64,000 nucleotides of DNA, taken from Paenibacillus spiritus. Lineage in GTDB: Bacteria > Bacillota > Bacilli > Paenibacillales > Paenibacillaceae. The translations under genes were made by a program, and so were the position numbers. The DNA is taken from NCBI RefSeq assembly GCF_008710135.1, contig NZ_VYKK01000005.1, positions 1 to 64,000 of the forward strand, in the 5' to 3' direction. A model generated the notes under the pieces. That model saw nothing but the letters and a program-made list of their open reading frames with translations. It did no database searches and was not told the DNA's origin. Shown piece after piece: positions 58,830 to 64,000 of the stretch. Position 1 is the stretch's first letter. Each line of letters starts with the position of its first letter.

Positions 58830-58894
58830 TATTCTCGCCCTCGGATAAGACCGGAACTATCTCTCCATACAGCTGCTGATGTGATAGGTCTAGA

Positions 58895-58909
58895 CTATAA
58901 CTTCTATAG
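58895..58909 (+). promoter_or_regulatory. LysR-type operator before leuC
   Basis: CTATAACTTCTATAG is a perfect 15-base interrupted palindrome with the T-N11-A spacing of LysR sites. The surrounding 58890-58960 is AT-rich and likely holds the leuC promoter. Confidence 0.5.
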
Positions 58910-59013
58910 CTATTATATCTTAGTATTATAAAGCAGCCCGTGTTATATTTAAACCATTCAAGAGAGACTCCACGCTCTCTTCAGACGAACGATTAAACCG
59001 ACGAGGTGAGAAC

Positions 59014-60438
59014 ATGGGCAAGAAGACAATGTTTGAGAAGATTTGGAACAACCACGTGATTCATTCGGAAGAGGGCAAGCCGAGCATCCTGTATATCGAT
59101 CTTCATCTCGTACACGAAGTGACCTCTCCCCAAGCGTTTGAGGGCCTGCGTCTCAGCGGGCGCAAGGTGCGCCGTCCGGAGCTGACCTTCGCCACTATGG
59201 ACCATAACGTGCCGACCCAGGACCGTTACAATATCAAGGACCCGATCTCCAAGCAGCAGATTGATACGCTGTCCAAGAACTGCGCCGACTTCGGCGTCCG
59301 GCTGTTCGACCTTGACGACATCGACCAGGGAGTCGTGCACGTCATGGGACCGGAGATCGGACTCACCCATCCCGGCAAAACCATAGTCTGCGGCGACAGC
59401 CACACCTCCACGCACGGCGCCTTCGGCGCTCTGGCTTTCGGCATCGGAACAAGCGAAGTCGAACACGTGCTGGCGACGCAGTGTCTCCAGCAGGCCAAGG
59501 CGAAGACGATGGAAGTCCGGTTCGTCGGCAGACGCAACCCGGGCGTGACGGCCAAGGATATGATCCTCGGCGTAATTGCCAAGTACGGCACCGATTTTGC
59601 CACAGGCTATGTCATTGAGTATACCGGAGAAGCGATTCGCGAGCTGTCGATGGAAGAACGCATGACGGTCTGCAACATGTCCATCGAGGGCGGAGCCCGG
59701 GCGGGGATGATTGCTCCGGACGAGACGACGTTCGAGTATCTCCGCGGCCGCCAGTATGTGCCGCAGGGCGCCGAGTTCGACGCCGCTGTGGAACGCTGGA
59801 AAGCGCTCGTGACCGATGAAGGCGCCGAGTTCGATACCGTGGTTGAATTCGATGTGGAATCGCTGATTCCGCAGGTAACCTGGGGAACAAGCCCGGGCAT
59901 GGGCACCGATATCAATTCCTCCGTGCCGAATCCGGCCGATTTCCCGACCGAGAACGAGCGGAAGGCCGCCGAGAAGGCACTGGAATATATGGCGCTGACT
60001 CCCGGCACGCCGATGTCGGAGATCGAGATCGATTATGTGTTCATCGGCTCCTGCACGAACGGGCGGATCGAAGATCTGCGGGCGGCGGCCAAGGTGGCCC
60101 AGGGCCACAAGGTATCCGGCCAGGTTACGGCCATCGTCGTGCCGGGTTCGGGTCGGGTGAAGATGCAGGCCGAGAAGGAAGGACTGGATGTCATCTTCAA
60201 GGAAGCCGGATTTGAATGGCGCGAAGCAGGCTGCAGCATGTGCCTGGCGATGAACCCCGATGTGCTTCAGCCGGGACAGCGCTGCGCCTCGACCTCCAAC
60301 CGCAATTTTGAAGGACGGCAGGGACGCGGCGGACGCACGCATCTGGTGTCGCCGGCAATGGCAGCGGCGGCGGCGATTACCGGCCGGTTCACCGATGTGC
60401 GGGATTGGAACTACAAGACGGAAGCCGTTGGCGTATAA
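59014..60438 (+). CDS. leuC: 3-Isopropylmalate dehydratase large subunit
   Basis: LeuC and LeuD form isopropylmalate isomerase, an iron-sulfur enzyme of leucine synthesis. The 474-residue product has [39 protein letters not shown] with an Fe-S cysteine, [17 protein letters not shown] and [11 protein letters not shown] with the other two cysteines, and [28 protein letters not shown] precedes ATG. leuA and leuB are not adjacent. Confidence 0.97.
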   Translation: MGKKTMFEKIWNNHVIHSEEGKPSILYIDLHLVHEVTSPQAFEGLRLSGRKVRRPELTFATMDHNVPTQDRYNIKDPISKQQIDTLSKNCADFGVRLFDLDDIDQGVVHVMGPEIGLTHPGKTIVCGDSHTSTHGAFGALAFGIGTSEVEHVLATQCLQQAKAKTMEVRFVGRRNPGVTAKDMILGVIAKYGTDFATGYVIEYTGEAIRELSMEERMTVCNMSIEGGARAGMIAPDETTFEYLRGRQYVPQGAEFDAAVERWKALVTDEGAEFDTVVEFDVESLIPQVTWGTSPGMGTDINSSVPNPADFPTENERKAAEKALEYMALTPGTPMSEIEIDYVFIGSCTNGRIEDLRAAAKVAQGHKVSGQVTAIVVPGSGRVKMQAEKEGLDVIFKEAGFEWREAGCSMCLAMNPDVLQPGQRCASTSNRNFEGRQGRGGRTHLVSPAMAAAAAITGRFTDVRDWNYKTEAVGV

Positions 60439-60461
60439 GAAGAGAGCGGAGGGGATCGAAT

Positions 60462-61070
60462 ATGGAAGCTTTTAAGAAATGGACAGGAATTGTCGCCCCG
60501 GTGGACCGGGTCAATGTGGATACAGATGCTATCATTCCGAAGCAGTTTCTGAAACGAATCGAACGCACAGGTTTTGGCCAGTTCCTGTTCTACGAATGGC
60601 GCTTCGACGAGGAAGGGCGGGTCAATGAGAACTTCGAGCCGAACAAGCCGCGTTACCAAGGCGCTTCGGTGCTGATCTCGCGGGCGAACTTCGGCTGCGG
60701 CTCTTCCCGGGAGCATGCGCCCTGGGCCATCCTGGATTACGGCTTCAAGGTAGTTATTGCGCCTTCGTTCGCCGATATCTTCTACAATAACTGCTTCAAG
60801 AACGGAATTCTTCCAATCCGTCTGTCCGAAGAGCAGGTAGAAGACTTGTTCCAGCGGACGGCTGCACACGAAGGCTATGCGCTGACGGTTGACCTGGAGA
60901 ACAAGACGATTACCGACGAAGCGGGACTCCGCATCGACTTTGATCTGGACGAGCACCGCCGCCAGTTCCTGCTGCAGGGATTGGACGATATCGGCCTCAC
61001 GCTGAAGCATGAGGATGAGATCGCCGCTTACGAGCAGCGAAATGCCGATACCCTGTTCGCCCGGGCCTAA
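60462..61070 (+). CDS. leuD: 3-Isopropylmalate dehydratase small subunit
   Basis: The 202-residue swivel domain has [37 protein letters not shown] and [24 protein letters not shown] 60462 follows GGAGGGGATCG. Second gene of leuCD, closed by a strong terminator. Confidence 0.97.
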   Translation: MEAFKKWTGIVAPVDRVNVDTDAIIPKQFLKRIERTGFGQFLFYEWRFDEEGRVNENFEPNKPRYQGASVLISRANFGCGSSREHAPWAILDYGFKVVIAPSFADIFYNNCFKNGILPIRLSEEQVEDLFQRTAAHEGYALTVDLENKTITDEAGLRIDFDLDEHRRQFLLQGLDDIGLTLKHEDEIAAYEQRNADTLFARA

Positions 61071-61080
61071 TCGCCAACAG

Positions 61081-61137
61081 AAACAGCCTTTCCGATAGAT
61101 GCCGGAGCAATCCGGTTATCGGAAAGGCTGTTTTTAT
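61081..61137 (+). terminator. Intrinsic terminator after leuD
   Basis: A 16-bp stem (AACAGCCTTTCCGATA with TATCGGAAAGGCTGTT) and TTTTTATTT tail. Confidence 0.92.
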
Positions 61138-61226
61138 TTGCGGACAACCATTCAATGTGCCGGGTTCTATGACGAAGATAAGAGTAGAAAAGATGCCGGA
61201 ACCTGCCAAAAGAAATGGGAGATATT

Positions 61227-61252
61227 CGCAACTTTTGCGGAAGAAAGGCGTC
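61227..61252 (+). promoter_or_regulatory. Candidate ECF-type promoter of the amidase gene
   Basis: CGCAAC, four T at the start of a 16-base spacer, then CGTC, followed by TAATAG: close to the sigma-M/W-type pattern AAC-N16-CGTC. The same CGCAACTTTT block with the same spacing lies before the ECF sigma gene (23966-23991). Confidence 0.5.
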
Positions 61253-61332
61253 TAATAGATGTCAAAGGTCGTCGCAGGAAGCCCCAACAACGCCAATTCC
61301 AGGGCGGAATACTAGATTCTTAGAGGTGAAAG

Positions 61333-62817
61333 ATGAAGAAATTCGGTTTTATGCTGCTGCTGCTTCTGTTCGTACTGGTATGGCCCCGGGAAGGGCATGC
61401 CGCCGCTGGAAACAACAAGATCATCCTCGACGGAACGGATGTGACGGCCGGGCAATCGGTCCCGGTTGAGAATGTGAAGGGAACCATTATGGTTCCGCTG
61501 CGTATGATTAGCGAGAATCTGGGGTACAAGGTCGATTGGAATCAAGCTTCCCAGACCGTAACAATTACCCAACAGAGCCAGGAACTGAAGCTGGTCGTCG
61601 GCCAGAAGACCGCCTCGGTAGACGGCAAGTCGCTGGAGCTCAGCCAGGTTCCCTATATGAAGAATTACACGACGCTGGTTCCGATCCGCTTCATCAGCGA
61701 ACAGTTCGGCGTCTCCGTCAATTGGGACAACACCCAGAAGATCGTATCTCTTATTACCCCGAATTCGGCCCCGGTAACCGGACCGTCCGGCAGCACAGGC
61801 GGAACTTCGGGCGGGGACGCATCCGGTGCCGCCGGCGGCGGAACGGCAACGTCTCCATCGGCCGGTACAGCAGCGGGTCTGAGCCAGATCAACGGCATCA
61901 GCTTCAGCGACAATATGTTCATGATTGCCATGAGCGGGGACGCGAAGCCGGTCACCTCGACGATGACAGGCAAGATCATCATCGACATTCCCAACGCGAC
62001 GTTCTCCGATTCGTTCATCACAGGCCAGCAGCTCAAGCCGGAGTTGGTCGGAACGCTTGCGGTCGACGGCTATCCCGACGTCAAGCAGGTCCGTTATTCG
62101 CTCTACAGCAGCAACCCTTACACGGTCCGGTTCGTTATTGATTTGACCGGAAGCTCGAAGAGCTTCGCTGTCGAAACGACCGGGGACTCCGCTTCCCGGC
62201 TGGCGGTCGTCAATCTGAACGCGAGCGTCCCGTCCGCCGGAGACAGCGGGGGAGGAGTCCTGCCGGGCAGCGATGGACGCAAGGTTATCGTTCTGGACGC
62301 CGGGCACGGAGCGAAGGATTCGGGAGCGGTCGGAATTACGGGCAAATACGAGAAGAATTTCAATCTGGCTGTTGTGCTCAAGGCCGCCGAGCTTCTTCGC
62401 AAGGAGGCCAATATCGATGTGGTGACGACCCGCAGCAATGATACCTTCCTTGAATTGAAGGAACGGGTTGCAATTGCGGAGAACCTGAATGCCGATCTCT
62501 TCATCTCGGTCCATGCCAACAGCAGCTCTTCTTCCGCGGCAAGCGGAACCGAGACGTACTACAAGCGTTCGGGAGCCAGCAAGGATTTTGCCGGCGTTAT
62601 GCACAAGTATCTGGTCGAGGCGACCGGCCTGAAGGACAGAGGCGTGCAGTATGGCAATTTCCATGTCATCCGGGAGACGACGATGCCGGCTATTCTGCTG
62701 GAAGTCGGGTACTTGAGCAATAAGAACGACGAGGCCCTGCTGTTCACGGAGGATCTTCAGAACCGGGTGGCGGCTGCCATAGTCAAAGGCGTCAAAGAAT
62801 ATCTGGGTATGAAATAA
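61333..62817 (+). CDS. N-acetylmuramoyl-L-alanine amidase with copper-amine-oxidase-like and AMIN domains
   Basis: This secreted cell-wall hydrolase cleaves the amide bond between muramic acid and the stem peptide. The 494-residue product has a signal peptide (MKKFGFMLLLLLFVLVWP), two copper-amine-oxidase N-terminal-like repeats (GTIMVPLRMISENLGYKVDW; TTLVPIRFISEQFGVSVNWD), a Gly/Ser/Thr linker (about 150-180), an AMIN-like domain (ISFSDNMFMIAMSGDAKPVT), and Amidase_3 (VIVLDAGHGAKDSGAVGITG with zinc His, LFISVHANSSSSSAASGTET, ILLEVGYLSNKNDEALL with catalytic Glu). The AMIN domain targets septal peptidoglycan in relatives. Possible ECF promoter upstream. Confidence 0.94.
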   Translation: MKKFGFMLLLLLFVLVWPREGHAAAGNNKIILDGTDVTAGQSVPVENVKGTIMVPLRMISENLGYKVDWNQASQTVTITQQSQELKLVVGQKTASVDGKSLELSQVPYMKNYTTLVPIRFISEQFGVSVNWDNTQKIVSLITPNSAPVTGPSGSTGGTSGGDASGAAGGGTATSPSAGTAAGLSQINGISFSDNMFMIAMSGDAKPVTSTMTGKIIIDIPNATFSDSFITGQQLKPELVGTLAVDGYPDVKQVRYSLYSSNPYTVRFVIDLTGSSKSFAVETTGDSASRLAVVNLNASVPSAGDSGGGVLPGSDGRKVIVLDAGHGAKDSGAVGITGKYEKNFNLAVVLKAAELLRKEANIDVVTTRSNDTFLELKERVAIAENLNADLFISVHANSSSSSAASGTETYYKRSGASKDFAGVMHKYLVEATGLKDRGVQYGNFHVIRETTMPAILLEVGYLSNKNDEALLFTEDLQNRVAAAIVKGVKEYLGMK

Positions 62818-62865
62818 GACACTTCTATAAGTTCAAATAAAGAGCCGGACCGGGCCGTTCTGATA

Positions 62866-62886
62866 CGGGAGATTCTCCCGCTTTAT
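62866..62886 (+). terminator. Weak terminator after the amidase gene
   Basis: CGGGAG pairs with CTCCCG around ATT, then CTTTAT. Short tail. Confidence 0.4.
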
Positions 62887-62920
62887 GGAGCGGACGGTCT
62901 TCGTTCAATAGGGAGGCGTT

Positions 62921-63595
62921 ATGATTATGATGAAAAAAGTATTGCCCATTGCCGCTGCCGGAATGACCTTGGCGGTTCTCCTTGCCGGCTGCGGATCGAA
63001 GCCGGCCGCCGCGCCGTCGGCCGCTTCCGCATCGCCTGCCGTGCAGGCGGAGGGGAGCGCGGCCAGCCCTGCGCCGTCGGCGACGGCCGCACCGTCCCCA
63101 TCTGCTTCCGCTTCCGCCGCCGCAGAAGCGACGCAGGCCCCTGCTGCAACTTCGTCTTCGCCGGCGGATACGGAAGAGAAGCAGAGCCGCGAAATCAATG
63201 TGTATTACACCGATGCCGAACAGATGGATCTTGTCCCGGCAAAGGCGAAGATTTCGTTCAAAGACGAGGCCGCCGACAAATACCGCGAAGCGTTCCGGGC
63301 GCTGCAGACCAGCGACAATCCGGATCTCGTGCCGCTGTGGGAACGCATTGAACTGAAGTCGGTCACCTTCACCAACGGATTGCTGACTCTGGACATCCAT
63401 AAGCCGCAGGAAGCGCAGCTCGGAGCTGGCGGCGAGTCATTTGCCATTCAGGCGCTGACTTCCACGATGTTCCAGTTCACGGAAGTCCAGAATATCGAAG
63501 TGCTGGTAGACGGTGAGCAGACAGAGAGCCTGATGGGCCATGTCGATCTGCTCTATCCGTTCACCCGGGCCAATTCGGCGCCTTCGCAGGAATAA
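62921..63595 (+). CDS. GerMN domain lipoprotein
   Basis: The 224-residue product has a lipoprotein signal with lipobox (LAVLLAGCGSKP, Cys about 26), a long Ala/Ser/Pro linker (about 30-85), and a GerMN domain (EINVYYTDAEQMDLVPAKAK, LKSVTFTNGLLTLDIHKPQE, AIQALTSTMFQFTEVQNIEV, LVDGEQTESLMGHVDLLYPF). GerMN domains occur in GerM and other spore or envelope proteins and probably bind protein or wall components. Start may be ATG 62921 or 62927 (GGGAGG upstream favours the latter). Confidence 0.88.
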   Translation: MIMMKKVLPIAAAGMTLAVLLAGCGSKPAAAPSAASASPAVQAEGSAASPAPSATAAPSPSASASAAAEATQAPAATSSSPADTEEKQSREINVYYTDAEQMDLVPAKAKISFKDEAADKYREAFRALQTSDNPDLVPLWERIELKSVTFTNGLLTLDIHKPQEAQLGAGGESFAIQALTSTMFQFTEVQNIEVLVDGEQTESLMGHVDLLYPFTRANSAPSQE

Positions 63596-63686
63596 GCGCA
63601 TCCTGTGGCGAATGGTTATCCATCCGGCCGCAGGGGCCGCTTGAAATCAAATCAGATCTTCAGGAGAACCATGCAGAGAGGGGAAT

Positions 63687-64000
63687 CATGCGTTTGTTCA
63701 ACCGAAATCATACGGAGTCTCATGTAGAGCCGAATCCCGCAGCATCAGCCGGAAGCCGTCTTGCTTCCAAGACCGTGGCGGCGCTGCTTGCAGGCGCCAT
63801 GACGCTGGGAGGGGGCGCCTCTGCACTGGCAGCGTCCGCTTCATCGTCCCTGGCCGCAGCGGCTGCCCCGGCAGCCACAGCCAAGCCGAGTGCCACCGCT
63901 GCACCCGCAGCTACGGCCAAACCGACCGCCACCGCTGCACCCGCAGCTACGGCCAAACCTACCGCCACCGCTGCCCCGGCAGCTACGGCCAAACCTACTG
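63687..64000 (+). CDS. Secreted protein with Ala/Thr/Pro/Lys tandem repeats (partial)
   Basis: From ATG 63687 (GAGAGGGGAATC upstream) an open frame runs off the window. It encodes a basic start, a hydrophobic signal-like segment (TVAALLAGAMTLGGGASALA), then a 12-residue repeat ATAKPTATAAPA present at least three times with a fourth begun (36-base DNA period, from about 63877). Low-complexity Pro/Ala/Lys repeats of this type often span the cell wall. The functional domain must lie beyond the window. Confidence 0.75.

Overview
The window is a contiguous chromosomal segment of a GC-rich low-G+C-lineage Gram-positive, most likely a Paenibacillus (Paenibacillaceae, Bacillales). The basis is the gene content (spoIVA, hbs, mtrB/TRAP, ypjA-ypjB, bacillithiol genes, an IDEAL-domain protein, a zinc-finger anti-sigma factor, GerMN lipoprotein), strong AGGAGG-type ribosome binding sites, frequent ATGA-type gene overlaps, and a gene order that follows B. 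subtilis with rearrangements. The genus is inferred from this; no search was run. No rRNA, tRNA, CRISPR array, prophage or insertion sequence was recognised.

Layout. 1-3.5 kb: spoIVA, hbs and mtrB, then a gene interrupted by an in-frame TGA. 3.5-8.4 kb: a tightly coupled isoprenoid quinone operon (hepS, menG, ubiA-like, ubiX-like, mqnA, hepT) that indicates menaquinone synthesis by the futalosine route. 8.4-9.8 kb: ndk and cheR. 9.8-11.9 kb: an AT-richer accessory islet with a secreted protein of unknown function and two gene remnants. 11.9-23.5 kb: the aromatic amino acid supra-operon aroC-aroB-aroH-trpEDCFBA-hisC-tyrA, with a TRAP binding site and terminator ahead of trpE; the TRAP gene itself is in the same window. 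23.5-25.9 kb: a candidate small RNA on the minus strand whose promoter carries a CcpA-type cre site, then an ECF sigma/anti-sigma pair and a histidine phosphatase. 26-43.6 kb: a block like the B. subtilis ypjA-dinG region (ypjA, ypjB, ypjC, mazG-like, dapB, mgsA, bshB1, bshA, cca, birA, panBCD, dinG) with two added TPR genes, and a 65-bp tandem repeat array between bshB1 and bshA. 43.7-52.9 kb: rex, mtaD, ypmB, an FtsH-like membrane protease with a small membrane partner, hbd, ackA, asnS, dnaD. 53-57 kb, minus strand: proB-proA-proC under a proline T-box, with a related 64-bp tandem array between proB and proA. 57.3-61.1 kb: a LysR regulator, a DUF898 membrane protein, and leuCD behind a LysR-type palindrome. 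61.2-64 kb: a cell-wall amidase preceded by an ECF-type promoter, a GerMN lipoprotein, and the start of an Ala/Thr/Pro/Lys repeat protein cut by the window end.

Together the genes cover chorismate supply and its use (Trp, Tyr/Phe/His, menaquinone), Pro, Leu, Lys and pantothenate synthesis, bacillithiol, and envelope functions. The most unusual elements are regulatory or non-coding: the putative cre-controlled three-hairpin sRNA with a pyrimidine-rich loop, two related hairpin-repeat arrays inside operons whose last copy abuts the Shine-Dalgarno of the next gene, the TRAP leader at the extreme 5' end of the trp transcript, the terminator-bearing panB leader, and a shared ECF promoter motif linking the sigma gene to the amidase gene.
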